Shown: one piece after another, positions 39,013 through 48,137 of the stretch
Layout: each line of letters begins with the position of its first letter
Position numbering within the stretch: the stretch's first letter is position 1
Assembly (NCBI GenBank): GCA_965213595.1
Contig: CBDBZO010000001.1
Span: 248,001-312,000 of the forward strand
Direction of reading: 5' to 3'
DNA length: 64,000 nt
From: JBCCFC01 sp965213595
GTDB taxonomy: Bacteria; Chloroflexota; Anaerolineae; Caldilineales; Caldilineaceae
The notes under the pieces: generated by a model
Databases searched by the model: none
What the model was told of the DNA's origin: nothing
The model's input: the letters and a program-made list of their open reading frames with translations, nothing else
Program-made: the position numbers and the translations under genes

Positions 39013-41595
39013 TTAGGCCCGATTGAGGTGTGGATTGAGCACATCCGCTGCATCAAAGCGCTGCTTGAGCGCACGCATCAGGTCATCGCCATCCCGCGGC
39101 GTCCCCCAGCGGTCAACCGCGTCACGCAGCGACGCGGGCACGTGCGTGGCGACGGCGTACCCGCCCGCACGCTCCGCCGCATCGCGCGCCGCTGCCAACC
39201 AAGCCATCGCGTGCGCCGAGCCACAGCGCGCGTACAGCAAACCGGACGCTGCATCCAGCAGCAGGTCGGCCTCGCAAAGGCCGGGCGTGTTGAGGAAGTT
39301 GCCGACGCTGCTCACCGGCAGGCCGATGCGGGCGAGCAGGGCGTCATCATCCGCAGCCGCCAGAAAGTCACACCACGCCCGCGTCCCGCTTATTTCGGTT
39401 TCGCTGACTTGTGCGCCCGTGGACACCGCCGTCTCCTTTACCAAAGCCAGCTCCGCCGCCACATCTTCGGTTAACCCCTCGGCAGTGTAGAGCAGCGCAA
39501 AGGACAAGTCGATGCTGCCTTGTGCTCCTTTAACCGATTGCCGAGCCCTGCCCACCGGTGCGACCACCAGCGCCGACGCCACCAGCGCGTGCGCCAGCAG
39601 CTGCTCCGCCAGCGCGGCCCCCTGTGCCAAATCGGCGACGGAGACGGCGAGCGTGCGCCTGTCGCGCGGCAGCGGCACGAGCTTGAGCGTCGCGTCGCAG
39701 AGCAGGCCAAGCGTGCCGTGTGCGCCGACGAAGAGCTTGGGCAAATCGTAGCCCGCCACGTTCTTGACGACGGGTCGCCCCGCCCGAATCACCCGGCCAT
39801 CGGCCAGCGCCACGGTCGTCGCCAGCAGATTGTCGCGCAACGCCCCGTAGCGCATCCGCAGCGGCGCGTTGAGGTTCGTCGAGAGCAGGTCGCCCACGGT
39901 CGCCTCCGGCCACGGCGAGCGCATGGGGATTTGCATGTTGTGTGCGCGCACGGCGTTCTGAACATCCTCCAGCTTCATCCCCGCGCCGACGGTCACGTAT
40001 AAATCTTCAGGGGAGAAGGAGGTGATGCCATCCAAATTCGTGGTGGCAAGCAGATGATGCGTGATGCGTGGTGCGTGAACGTTGGGCAGACTTTCAGACA
40101 ACGAACTCACAATCTTTACGCTGCCACCAGCCTCGCTCAGCGCGCGCAGAGCGGCTGCTGCCTCAGTCGCATTATGCGGCGCAAAAATCTCCTTGCGCCT
40201 CCGTGCCTCCGCGTTAAAATCTTTCGGCCTTCGCGCCTCAACGCGTTGAACCGCTGGCAACTCCGCGGGCAGCACCTTCCCCGGATTCATCAAATTCTGC
40301 GGGTCAAAGACTTCCTTGACATCGACCATTGCGCTCAACTCCGCGCCCGAATACATCAGCGGCATGTAGTCGCGCTTCTCGATGCCGACGCCGTGCTCGC
40401 CCGTGATCGAGCCCTCGCGCGACACGCAGATTTCAATGATTTCCTTGCTCGCGGCGTGGACGCGGGCCATCTCGTCGGCGTCGCTGGGGTGGCAGGGAAT
40501 CAGCGGGTGCAGGTTGCCGTCGCCCGCGTGGAAGACGTGCGCGCTGATCACGTTGTATGCGGCGCAGATGCGGTGCACGTCGGCCAGCGTCTCGGCCAGT
40601 CGCGAGCGGGGGACGGTCACGTCGGTGAGGTAAAAGGCGGGGGCCAGCCGCGCAAAGGCCCCGGCCACGCTTTTTCGCGAGTACCAAATTTTTTGGCGCT
40701 CGGCCTCGCTGGTGGCGATGCGCAAGTCAAAGCCGCCGTGCACGCTCAAAATATCCGCCACCTCCTCGATCTGCGTGTCCAGGCTCTCCACATAGCCGTC
40801 GACCTCGATGATCAGCGCCGCGCCCGCCTGCGTCGGCAGGCCGACCTGCACGTACTCCTCGATCATCTGCATCACGCGCTGGTCCATCATCTCCATCGTG
40901 GCCGGAACCAGCCCGGCGGCAATCACGGCGGAGACGGCGGCCCCGGCCTGCTCGTCGCTGGCAAAGGCGGCCATCATCGTGCGCACGGCGGGCGGGTTGC
41001 GGATCAAGCGCAGATCGGCGCGCGTGATCACGCCGAGCGTGCCCTCGCTGCCGACCATCAGCGCCAGCAGATCGAACTCCGGATAGTCGAGCGCCTTGCC
41101 GCCCAGCTGCACGACCTCGCCGCTCGCCAGCACCACTTCCATGCCGGTGACGTAGTTGGTGGTGACGCCGTACTTAAAGCAGTGCGGCCCGCCTGCGTTC
41201 GTCCCCAAATTGCCGCCGATCACGGAGGAGCGCCCGCTCGACGGGTCGGGCGGGAAGTAAAAGCCGTGCTGCTTCACCACCGCGTCGAGCTGCTGGTTGA
41301 CCGTGCCCGGCTGCGCCGAGACGCTCCTCCCCGCCACGTCCAGCGCCACAATCTGGTTCATCGCCGCAAAGCTGAGAATCACGCCCCCGCGCTCGGCCAC
41401 CGCGCCGCCCGCCAGCCCCGTGCCCGCCCCGCGTGCAATCAGCGGCGTCCCCGTCTCGCTCGCCCAGCGCATGATCGCGCTCACGTCGGCGGTGGATTCG
41501 GGGGAGAAGACGCCGTCCGGCGTGCCGCGATCCCAGCCCGCGTCGACTTCGTAGGTGAGGAGGGTGGCGGGGTCGGTGTGAAGGGTGGGAAGCAT
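39013..41595 (-). CDS. Fused glycolate oxidase GlcD-GlcE
   Basis: 860 aa. Residues 1-455 are GlcD: FAD-binding PCMH fold with GAGTGLAGGAVAERGGVILS and GTNAGGPHCFKYG, then the FAD-oxidase C domain ending VFDPQNLMNPGKVLP. Residues about 500-860 are GlcE, a second smaller PCMH flavoprotein (DLYVTVGAGMKLEDVQ, TVGDLLSTNLNAPLRMRYGA, RAGRPVVKNVAGYDLPKLFV). In most bacteria these are separate genes followed by the iron-sulfur GlcF, which is absent here. The enzyme oxidises glycolate or a related 2-hydroxy acid to the 2-oxo acid. The linker (about 455-500) is encoded by two sequences that elsewhere in the window are intergenic repeats. Confidence 0.9.
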   Translation of the reverse strand: MLPTLHTDPATLLTYEVDAGWDRGTPDGVFSPESTADVSAIMRWASETGTPLIARGAGTGLAGGAVAERGGVILSFAAMNQIVALDVAGRSVSAQPGTVNQQLDAVVKQHGFYFPPDPSSGRSSVIGGNLGTNAGGPHCFKYGVTTNYVTGMEVVLASGEVVQLGGKALDYPEFDLLALMVGSEGTLGVITRADLRLIRNPPAVRTMMAAFASDEQAGAAVSAVIAAGLVPATMEMMDQRVMQMIEEYVQVGLPTQAGAALIIEVDGYVESLDTQIEEVADILSVHGGFDLRIATSEAERQKIWYSRKSVAGAFARLAPAFYLTDVTVPRSRLAETLADVHRICAAYNVISAHVFHAGDGNLHPLIPCHPSDADEMARVHAASKEIIEICVSREGSITGEHGVGIEKRDYMPLMYSGAELSAMVDVKEVFDPQNLMNPGKVLPAELPAVQRVEARRPKDFNAEARRRKEIFAPHNATEAAAALRALSEAGGSVKIVSSLSESLPNVHAPRITHHLLATTNLDGITSFSPEDLYVTVGAGMKLEDVQNAVRAHNMQIPMRSPWPEATVGDLLSTNLNAPLRMRYGALRDNLLATTVALADGRVIRAGRPVVKNVAGYDLPKLFVGAHGTLGLLCDATLKLVPLPRDRRTLAVSVADLAQGAALAEQLLAHALVASALVVAPVGRARQSVKGAQGSIDLSFALLYTAEGLTEDVAAELALVKETAVSTGAQVSETEISGTRAWCDFLAAADDDALLARIGLPVSSVGNFLNTPGLCEADLLLDAASGLLYARCGSAHAMAWLAAARDAAERAGGYAVATHVPASLRDAVDRWGTPRDGDDLMRALKQRFDAADVLNPHLNRA

Positions 41596-41640
41596 GGGAA
41601 GGAGGATCGATGAATGAAGATTGGTCAGAGTTCACAAGCT

Positions 41641-43488
41641 CTATCTAACATCGATAAAGCTTGAATTGAAAAGGCCAAGCTGCATCTCGCTTGATCCGTT
41701 AGTTCCATTAGTTCCATCGCCGTTCGATTGACTACGAGTTTCCGACATCCCGTCGTGACGCGCCGCCGCACAGACTTCGCCCCAGCTCGAAAAGTATTCG
41801 TCGTAGTACCGAATGGGGTACTTCCCGTGCGCAATCATGTCGTCGCGGGTGGGAAGCGCATCCAACAGGTTGGCCACGCGGCGCACCTCTAGCTGCAACG
41901 TCTTTTTGGGCACGGCATAGGTGACCTTAGGCATTCTGGCCACGCGGCTGTTCTTCTCGGTTAGCTTGCGCTCGGCCTTGCGGAAGGGGTCGAGGCCCTG
42001 GCGAATTTCTGCGTGGCGGGACTGCGCAATGTTGTAATACTTCTCCGACGCTTCAATCCCGATGTAGCGCCGCCCCATTTGGTGCGCCGTGAGCGACGTT
42101 GTGCCAGCGCCGTTGAAACAATCGAGCACCGTTTCGTTCGGCTCGGTGAAAATCGAAATCAGCCGGTAGAGCAACTGCGGTGGGAGCTGGCAGGGATGGT
42201 CCACGCGGCGGCTGTTGTGCTTGAGCCGATGAACATCCCACCACAAATCGGTCAGGTCGCCACGATCCGTCATCGACAAGGCATTGCGCTGGCGGATGCA
42301 GCTGGCGCGCACGCAGTACCATTCGTCCATTGGTGCCAGCGGCAGGAAATTACTGGGCGCACCGGGAACGGAAAATTTTTCGGGTTCGTCCAGCAGGCCG
42401 GGCAACGCACGCGGCTCGCCTTTAGTGAAGCAGAGAATAGCGTAGTGCGCGGGCATAATTTTGCGTACGGGGAAGGAGAGCGCATCCCACGCAATCCAGT
42501 TCTGGAATTCCAGAATAGTTTCCATAAACAAAAAGTGTCGGACTGACCACAGCGGGATGTTGAGCAGCGCTAAGGTTCGACCGGGACGCAGCGTGCGCGC
42601 CGCCTCGGCAATCCATTCATCACACCAGGCAAAGTAACGCTGGATGGACAAATCGTCGGCGTAATTGTTGTAATTTTTGCCCAAGTTGTAGGGTGGATCG
42701 ATAAAGGCAAAATCGACAGAATTGTCGGGCAAGCGACGCAGCTCTTCGAGACAATCGCCATGCAGCAGTTTGCTCTCTTCGTCGCTTGGCGCACGGCTAG
42801 TGGAGATTAACGATTGTTGAACAGAATAAGCAACGGTTGCTGCTTCCTTCGTCCCTCGCTCTGCCTCATCCCGTAGCGTGCGACAATCCAAAACTCGAAG
42901 CTCTTGGTAATTTGGCAAACCAAACAAATCAGCAAAGCGCTCAATTACCGGCGTGAGGTCACCTTCCAAATCGCACTCGACATCGCGCCAAATATCCGAC
43001 ATGAGCGTTCCATAGGAATTGTACGTGTGCTTCTTCCCACCATAATCTTTGGTTGTTTTATTGCAGGCTGGGCAGTACGTATATGGAAGCCTTGTCGTCG
43101 TGTGCTGTAGCGTGCCGTCGTGTTTTGTATGTACAAGCGCACCAAAGTGGTGCTGAGGCAAGCGGGTCGGCAAGTCCGTTTTTGGCGTTCGGCGCTTGAT
43201 GCTAATCCAGAGCTGGAAATTGGTTGAGGTTGTCGCTGCATGGGCGTGAACAAGATCGATAGGCTCGCCTAAGATAACCAGCGTTGCATTTTGACCTAGC
43301 GCGTTCTCAACATCCTGTACCAGCTCGTCTAAGTTCAACAAACCGTTGTTCTGCTCTGTGATGCAAGATGGTAGAACGATCAGGCAAACATCATCAAATC
43401 CAACAAATTGCTCAACTGCATAAGAACGGATTCGAGCGTCTACAAAGTTAACTTTCAGTGGAGAAGCGTCTTCTGAAAGATGAGTCAT
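41641..43488 (-). CDS. Site-specific DNA methyltransferase (beta class) of a restriction-modification pair
   Basis: 615 aa. The catalytic motif IV FAFIDPPYNLGKNYN (about 265) precedes the AdoMet motif I VLDCFNGAGTTSLTA (about 495), the beta-class order used by N6-adenine and N4-cytosine methylases. DPPYN favours N6-adenine. A large N-terminal module (about 1-220) contains a zinc-knuckle-like YCPACNKTTKDYGGKKHTYN motif and may serve target recognition. It follows the nuclease gene after 14 bases in one operon. The recognition sequence cannot be read. Other end overlaps nothing; the GlcDE gene lies downstream. Confidence 0.9.
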   Translation of the reverse strand: MTHLSEDASPLKVNFVDARIRSYAVEQFVGFDDVCLIVLPSCITEQNNGLLNLDELVQDVENALGQNATLVILGEPIDLVHAHAATTSTNFQLWISIKRRTPKTDLPTRLPQHHFGALVHTKHDGTLQHTTTRLPYTYCPACNKTTKDYGGKKHTYNSYGTLMSDIWRDVECDLEGDLTPVIERFADLFGLPNYQELRVLDCRTLRDEAERGTKEAATVAYSVQQSLISTSRAPSDEESKLLHGDCLEELRRLPDNSVDFAFIDPPYNLGKNYNNYADDLSIQRYFAWCDEWIAEAARTLRPGRTLALLNIPLWSVRHFLFMETILEFQNWIAWDALSFPVRKIMPAHYAILCFTKGEPRALPGLLDEPEKFSVPGAPSNFLPLAPMDEWYCVRASCIRQRNALSMTDRGDLTDLWWDVHRLKHNSRRVDHPCQLPPQLLYRLISIFTEPNETVLDCFNGAGTTSLTAHQMGRRYIGIEASEKYYNIAQSRHAEIRQGLDPFRKAERKLTEKNSRVARMPKVTYAVPKKTLQLEVRRVANLLDALPTRDDMIAHGKYPIRYYDEYFSSWGEVCAAARHDGMSETRSQSNGDGTNGTNGSSEMQLGLFNSSFIDVR

Positions 43489-43502
43489 CAGGTTTTCCTA
43501 TG

Positions 43503-44573
43503 CTAGTATGTAAAAATTTCCCGCAGGTATTGACAGAGAACGTCCAACTCGCTGCGAGAAAAGGCGACGGAGCAGTGGCTGTGCGCTAGGATCGTGCGTA
43601 GAGCGGTCTCGCGCTCGAAGTTGCCGGAGCCATCGATGACATATGCTATCCGGTGTCCGGCGGCAACAGCTTGATCGTAACGGCTTTTGGCTTGTCCTGC
43701 TTTACGTTCGATCACGCTATTCGTGGTTACCTGAAAGCTGACTTCCACCGCCACAAATTTTTCTCCATTGGTTACGACTATATCAAATGAAGTGTCGCGT
43801 CCAGTGAGCGCGTCCGTATGGCTGATGTTGGGTAGACGGCCCGAAGGTCTGACTTCTACTCCTTCGAGATCAAGATGATCAACAATGTAATCGGCAACAA
43901 ATTTCTGTGCCAACTGGCCCAAATTATTTGCCTTGGCTCCACGAGTGATTTGGCTTACCCAAATGTATCGTTGCTTGATAAACAGCGCAAGTTCTTCTGC
44001 CTTGCCGACGTAGTCTCCAATTTCGCATTTTACCAAAATGGATTCAGCAGATTTTCCGCCACCTTGACCTGCATCCTCGTCGTTGCTGTGCGTGCTACCG
44101 AATAACAGTAGCGCTATCGCATCTTTCTTCAAATTATCCAGCGCGTGAGCTTCCGCCAGGTATCTGCCGTCGATGTGCAGCTTTGTATTGCTAAATTTTT
44201 CTTCTGGCAAAGCTTGAAATGTGTAAGATAGCGCATTGCCATTTCGGAAATAGTGCAGCTTGCCATCCGGGAACAACAGGCGAAACTCGCGGCTAATCCG
44301 CTTCAACGGTTCCCCGCCCACATCGGCCAGCAAGACCAAATGCTTTAGAAATAAGTTCGCTGGCAGGCTTGAAGCATCCACCACTTGAAACAGCCGCTCC
44401 AAATCCGGTGTGTCGACGCCGATGATGCTGATAAACTGTTCTTGGGTATTCAGCAGCAGGGGGATCGCGCTCAATTCTGCTTCAAGCTCGGACAACTCGC
44501 TGGGCCAGAATTTGGAAGCAACTCGTTCCAGTTCATCGTAGTTCCGGCTGTACCTACTTTTGAGTATGTTCAT
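43503..44573 (-). CDS. Probable type II restriction endonuclease partner
   Basis: 356 aa of no family I can name. A PD-(D/E)xK-like core is suggested by TSFDIVVTNGEKFVAVEVSF followed by a Gln and by ERKAGQAKSRYDQAVAAGH about 15 residues later (Asp ... Glu-x-x-Phe-Gln). The preceding region (LGQLAQKFVADYIVDHLDLE) resembles a helix that packs on such nuclease cores. It is directly upstream of the methyltransferase, the standard position for a cognate nuclease. Assignment rests on the motif plus the context. Confidence 0.72.
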   Translation of the reverse strand: MNILKSRYSRNYDELERVASKFWPSELSELEAELSAIPLLLNTQEQFISIIGVDTPDLERLFQVVDASSLPANLFLKHLVLLADVGGEPLKRISREFRLLFPDGKLHYFRNGNALSYTFQALPEEKFSNTKLHIDGRYLAEAHALDNLKKDAIALLLFGSTHSNDEDAGQGGGKSAESILVKCEIGDYVGKAEELALFIKQRYIWVSQITRGAKANNLGQLAQKFVADYIVDHLDLEGVEVRPSGRLPNISHTDALTGRDTSFDIVVTNGEKFVAVEVSFQVTTNSVIERKAGQAKSRYDQAVAAGHRIAYVIDGSGNFERETALRTILAHSHCSVAFSRSELDVLCQYLREIFTY

Positions 44574-44794
44574 AATGAAATTTCTGTCGCGAGTTTTGAA
44601 CAGATTACTGGGACAAGCGATCGCGCGGTTTCTGCGTCAACAAAAAATCCATCTTCACCAAAAAGAAGGCAGAGCCAAACAACAATCCCCGTCACTATCG
44701 TGCCATCAAGACAACACTCGTGCAACTTCGCGGCGAGGTCACCGGCCGCTCGCTGCATTTAAGGAAAACAGCGCAACGGTGCGATAATCTGCCC

Positions 44795-45598
44795 GTGATC
44801 AAATTTCTACGCCCCCTCACTGTTGTCCTCATTGTGCTGCTGGTGCTGCTGCCGCTGCTGCCGCAGGCGGTGTGGTCGTTTGCCTTTCGCTGGTTCTTTC
44901 CCAACCTGCTGCCGCAGCAGTGGGGGCTGGAGGCGTGGCGCTACGTCGTCTCGCCGACGGCGGGGGCGCGCGGGGCGTTGGGTACGAGCGTGGCGCTGGC
45001 GGGGGTGACGGTGGGGCTGTCCGTGGCCGTGGGGCTGCCCGCGGCGCGAGTGCTGGCGCTGCACGATTTTCGCGGCAAGGCGCTGGCCGAGTGGCTGATC
45101 ATGGCCCCCATCCTCGTGCCCGTGCTGGTGGTCACAATGGGGATGCACGTGCTCTTTATCCGCTACGGGCTGGCCGATACCTTTTGGGGCGTCGCGCTGG
45201 TGCACCTTGTGCCCGCGCTGCCCTACTTTGTGCTGGTGATGACCTCGGTCTTCGCGGGCTACAACGTCAACCTGGAAGCCACGGCGCGCACGCTGGGCGC
45301 CAATCCGCTGCGCACCTTTTGGCACATCACCCTGCCGACCATCGCGCCGGGGCTGGCGGTCGCCGCGCTCTTTACCTTCCTCGTCTCGTGGAGCCAATAC
45401 GTCACCACGCTGCTGATCGGCGGCGGACGCGTCGTCACCCTGCCCATGGTCTTGTTTCCCTTTATCAGCGCCGCCGACCACAACAACGCCGCGGCCATCA
45501 GCCTCGTCTTCATCGCCCCCGCCCTGCTCGCCCTGCTGCTGACGACGCGCTCGCTCGGCGGGAAGGCGTCGGGGCTGGGTGGATTTGGGCGGCTGTGA
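44795..45598 (+). CDS. ABC transporter permease (binding-protein-dependent), orphan
   Basis: 267 aa from a GTG at 44795; the frame is open 25 codons further upstream without a recognisable N-terminus. Six hydrophobic segments and the EAA loop (EATARTLGANPLRTFWHITL then P) that contacts the ATPase are present. It resembles the second permease of polyamine, phosphonate or iron importers (PotC/PhnV-like). No binding protein, ATPase or first permease is adjacent, so its partners must be encoded elsewhere, or it is a left-over. The substrate is unknown. Confidence 0.8.
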   Translation: MIKFLRPLTVVLIVLLVLLPLLPQAVWSFAFRWFFPNLLPQQWGLEAWRYVVSPTAGARGALGTSVALAGVTVGLSVAVGLPAARVLALHDFRGKALAEWLIMAPILVPVLVVTMGMHVLFIRYGLADTFWGVALVHLVPALPYFVLVMTSVFAGYNVNLEATARTLGANPLRTFWHITLPTIAPGLAVAALFTFLVSWSQYVTTLLIGGGRVVTLPMVLFPFISAADHNNAAAISLVFIAPALLALLLTTRSLGGKASGLGGFGRL

Positions 45599-45773
45599 GA
45601 AGAGACTGGCAAGTGGAGATAGTGATGGGTTGCCCGCATGAACGGCCAAGGCTCTGTCCGTGGTAGAGGCCGGTTGATTCACGAGCCTGCTCAATTACCG
45701 ATTGCCGATTTCCAATTCCTTCTTCGCGTGCGAACGTACGGAATCAACCGCATAGACGCTGTACCCTACCAGC

Positions 45774-45938
45774 ATGAATCCCCAGCGAGCCCAATCCCCC
45801 AAGAAGCGCGACCTGCCCACCAAAGTTTGTCCCGTCTGCGGGCGACCGTTTACGTGGCGCAAGAAGTGGGAACGCGTGTGGGATGAGGTGGTGTACTGCA
45901 GCGAGCGCTGTCGGCGAAGAAAGAAGAGTGGTGCGTGA
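45774..45938 (+). CDS. DUF2256 small zinc-ribbon-like protein
   Basis: 54 aa: KKRDLPTKVCPVCGRPFTWR then KKWERVWDEVVYCSERCRRR, with the four Cys (C-x-x-C ... C-x-x-x-C) of DUF2256. This tiny family is often found next to photolyase or cryptochrome genes, and the photolyase gene follows here by about 105 bases. Its stop codon lies inside the first copy of a dispersed repeat, so the last residues are probably recent. No function is known; metal binding is inferred from the cysteines. Confidence 0.88.
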   Translation: MNPQRAQSPKKRDLPTKVCPVCGRPFTWRKKWERVWDEVVYCSERCRRRKKSGA

Positions 45939-46021
45939 TGCGTGGTGCGTGAACTAATAGGCAAAGATGCTTCGCCAAGCAGAGAACCTGTTTATCTACT
46001 TGTTCACGCACTACGCATCAC
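45935..46021. repeat. Inverted pair of a 20-bp dispersed repeat upstream of the photolyase gene
   Basis: GTGATGCGTGGTGCGTGAAC at 45935-45954 faces a one-mismatch inverted copy at 46002-46021. An identical direct copy lies at 40061-40080 inside the GlcDE gene. The pair can fold into a hairpin just before the photolyase start. Confidence 0.75.
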
Positions 46022-46043
46022 ACCCCCTTTAGAAAAATACTCC

Positions 46044-47342
46044 ATGAACAATCCTACTTTACGCCGCGACTTCACTGATCGCGACGACCTCGTCGCCTAC
46101 TTACGCGAGCAATTCCCGCAGGCCGCGGCCATCGACGATCACGTGGCCGAGACGCGGGGCGGTCGCGCGGCGGCGGTGGAGCGGCTCAAGCTGATTGACC
46201 CGGAGAAGTATGGTGCTACCCGCAACCAGATGGACGGTGCGGTGACCAAGCTCTCGCCCTACCTGCGCTATGGCGTGCTTGGCCTCGCAGAAGTGCGGGA
46301 TGAAGTGCTGCGGCGGGTCGAGAAGCCCAACCGCGCCTACAAGCTCGTCAACGAATTGAGCTGGCGCGACTACTACCAGCGCGCCTATCGCGTGCTGGGC
46401 GACGACATTTGGGAGAACATGGAGGGGTACAAAACGGGCTTGGCTCACGCCGACTACGCCGACGAGCTGCCGGAGGATTTGCTGCGTGGCGAGACGGGTA
46501 TCGCCTCCATCGACGCGTGGGTGCGGGATTTAGTCGAGACGGGCTACGTGCACAACCACGCGCGCATGTGGCTGGCGGGCTACGTCGTCCACTGGCGGCG
46601 CGTCAAGTGGCAGGTCGGCGCGCACTGGTTCCTCACCCACCTGCTCGACGGCGACCCGGCGAGCAACAATTTGTCGTGGCAGTGGGTGGCCAGCACCTTT
46701 AGCCACAAGGCGTACATCTTTAACCAGAGCAATATCGACAAGTACACGAAGGGCATGTATCACGTCGACGACGGCCCTTTCGATGGCACGTACAAAGAGA
46801 TTGCGGACAAACTCTTCCCCGCCCAGCGCTGGGATCGCGGCGCCGAGTCTGCGCTCCTCCAGCGCCTCGAATCCGTGCCCGCGCAGCAAAAGTCGCTGGG
46901 CGGCGTCGACAGCGACGCGCTCAACCAGCCGACCGTCGTCTGGCTTCATGGCGACAATCTCAACCTCCACGGCCCGGCGCTGGACCACTATCCAGACGCG
47001 CCCGCCGTCTGGGTCTGGGACGATGCGCTGCTCGACCAGTGGCAGATCAGCCTCAAGCGCATCCTCTTCATCTACGAATGTCTGCTCGATTTGCCGGTAG
47101 AGATTCGACGTGGCGACGTCGCGGACGAAGTGCTGCGCTTCGCCCGCAAGCACAATGCCGAGCACGTGGCTGTCGCGGAGAGCCCGTCGCCCCGCTTCCG
47201 CGAGATCGGGCGGGAGATACAGGAATTGCTGTCTGTATCTGTCTTTGCGGAAGAGCCGTTTGTTGAGTACGAGGGCAAGCTGGATTTGCGCCGCCACTCG
47301 CGCTACTGGAAGGCAACAAAAAAGCAGGCGTTTGGCGAGTAG
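46044..47342 (+). CDS. Photolyase/cryptochrome-like flavoprotein with domains in swapped order
   Basis: 432 aa. Residues about 55-240 match the FAD-binding domain of DNA photolyases: VTKLSPYLRYGVLGLAEVRD (68-87), NELSWRDYYQRAY, TGYVHNHARMWLAGYVVHWR and HLLDGDPASNNLSWQWVAST, then NQSNIDKYTKG. Residues about 295-400 look like the alpha/beta chromophore domain that normally comes first: PTVVWLHGDNLNLHGPAL, APAVWVWDDALL, LKRILFIYECLLDLPVEIRR. The order is thus reversed relative to standard photolyases. It probably binds FAD and repairs or senses light-damaged DNA; activity is inferred. ATG 46044; upstream codons lie in a repeat. Confidence 0.82.
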   Translation: MNNPTLRRDFTDRDDLVAYLREQFPQAAAIDDHVAETRGGRAAAVERLKLIDPEKYGATRNQMDGAVTKLSPYLRYGVLGLAEVRDEVLRRVEKPNRAYKLVNELSWRDYYQRAYRVLGDDIWENMEGYKTGLAHADYADELPEDLLRGETGIASIDAWVRDLVETGYVHNHARMWLAGYVVHWRRVKWQVGAHWFLTHLLDGDPASNNLSWQWVASTFSHKAYIFNQSNIDKYTKGMYHVDDGPFDGTYKEIADKLFPAQRWDRGAESALLQRLESVPAQQKSLGGVDSDALNQPTVVWLHGDNLNLHGPALDHYPDAPAVWVWDDALLDQWQISLKRILFIYECLLDLPVEIRRGDVADEVLRFARKHNAEHVAVAESPSPRFREIGREIQELLSVSVFAEEPFVEYEGKLDLRRHSRYWKATKKQAFGE

Positions 47343-47351
47343 TTAAGAAGT

Positions 47352-47876
47352 CTACCCAAAGACTCGCTGACGAGTGCGGCGGTTGCGGAGGTGGCGAATC
47401 GCCTCCATCGCCTCCGGCAGCGCCAGCGCCACCGACGCCACCGACGCGAGCGTGGCCGCTTGGCAGTAGGCGCAGAGCGCTTGGTTTTCGTCCCACTCCT
47501 TAAAGGCCAAAACCGTGGCCTGTCCCGCGTCAATCGCCGTTTTAACAGCCGTCGCAATGGGCAGCAGCGGCATCTCTTCGGCGCGATTCTTGCCCCCCGT
47601 CGCCGTCAGCGCCGCGGTAATGCCGTAGGTGATCAACATGCGTGGACCGTCCGGCATGTTAAAGTTTTCGTAGGCATAGTTCGAGGCGTCGACGCGGCTC
47701 GAATCAAAAACAGGCACGGGCGGGTCGGGCAGGTTGGGGATGACGCCCATCTGATAAAGCGTCACCAATTGGGACGCAGCCGCCCCCACCATCGACAGCC
47801 CCATAATCCAGCGCCGTCGGTTTAGGTTCGTGCTCCGCGCTTCGCGCAGTTCGTGGCTTAATTGTTCAGGTCGCAT
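47352..47876 (-). CDS. Vitamin K epoxide reductase-like membrane protein
   Basis: 174 aa from ATG 47876 after AAAGGAG. Hydrophobic segments at about 24-45, 80-95 and 140-160. The pair Cys135 and Cys138 in NQALCAYCQAATLASVA matches the redox CxxC in a membrane helix of VKOR proteins, which oxidise DsbA-like partners for disulfide formation. It is shorter than full VKOR, lacks the second loop Cys pair, and no thioredoxin domain is attached. The family call is therefore moderate. Confidence 0.65.
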   Translation of the reverse strand: MRPEQLSHELREARSTNLNRRRWIMGLSMVGAAASQLVTLYQMGVIPNLPDPPVPVFDSSRVDASNYAYENFNMPDGPRMLITYGITAALTATGGKNRAEEMPLLPIATAVKTAIDAGQATVLAFKEWDENQALCAYCQAATLASVASVALALPEAMEAIRHLRNRRTRQRVFG

Positions 47877-48137
47877 AAGAATCTCCTTTGCACAGCTGTA
47901 GGTCTGCAATACTGCCTCTATTAGTACCGTCCTCGACGAGGACTAAAGGTAAGCACCACCTGATTTTATTTATTTTTTTAGACCGATCCTTGTCCTTTGT
48001 GTACCGTTCTACACCGCTCCCCACGTGTCGCCCAATGTAAACCAAACCAAATTTTTATGACAAACCCGTCTAGCTTGTGATAAAATGCACACACGTCGAT
48101 CGACAAATTGTTTGGCTGAATTTGAGCACCACTCACC

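Noticed and set aside
40054..41613. 519-codon plus-strand frame
   Set aside because: Antisense of GlcDE; Arg/His-rich, no motifs.
44720..44794. Upstream extension of the permease gene
   Set aside because: The 25 extra residues are charged and unlike permease N-termini; the GTG at 44795 leads directly into the first hydrophobic segment.
45638..45886. 82-codon plus-strand frame overlapping the DUF2256 gene
   Set aside because: Different frame from the Cys-rich DUF2256 protein, which has clear family motifs.
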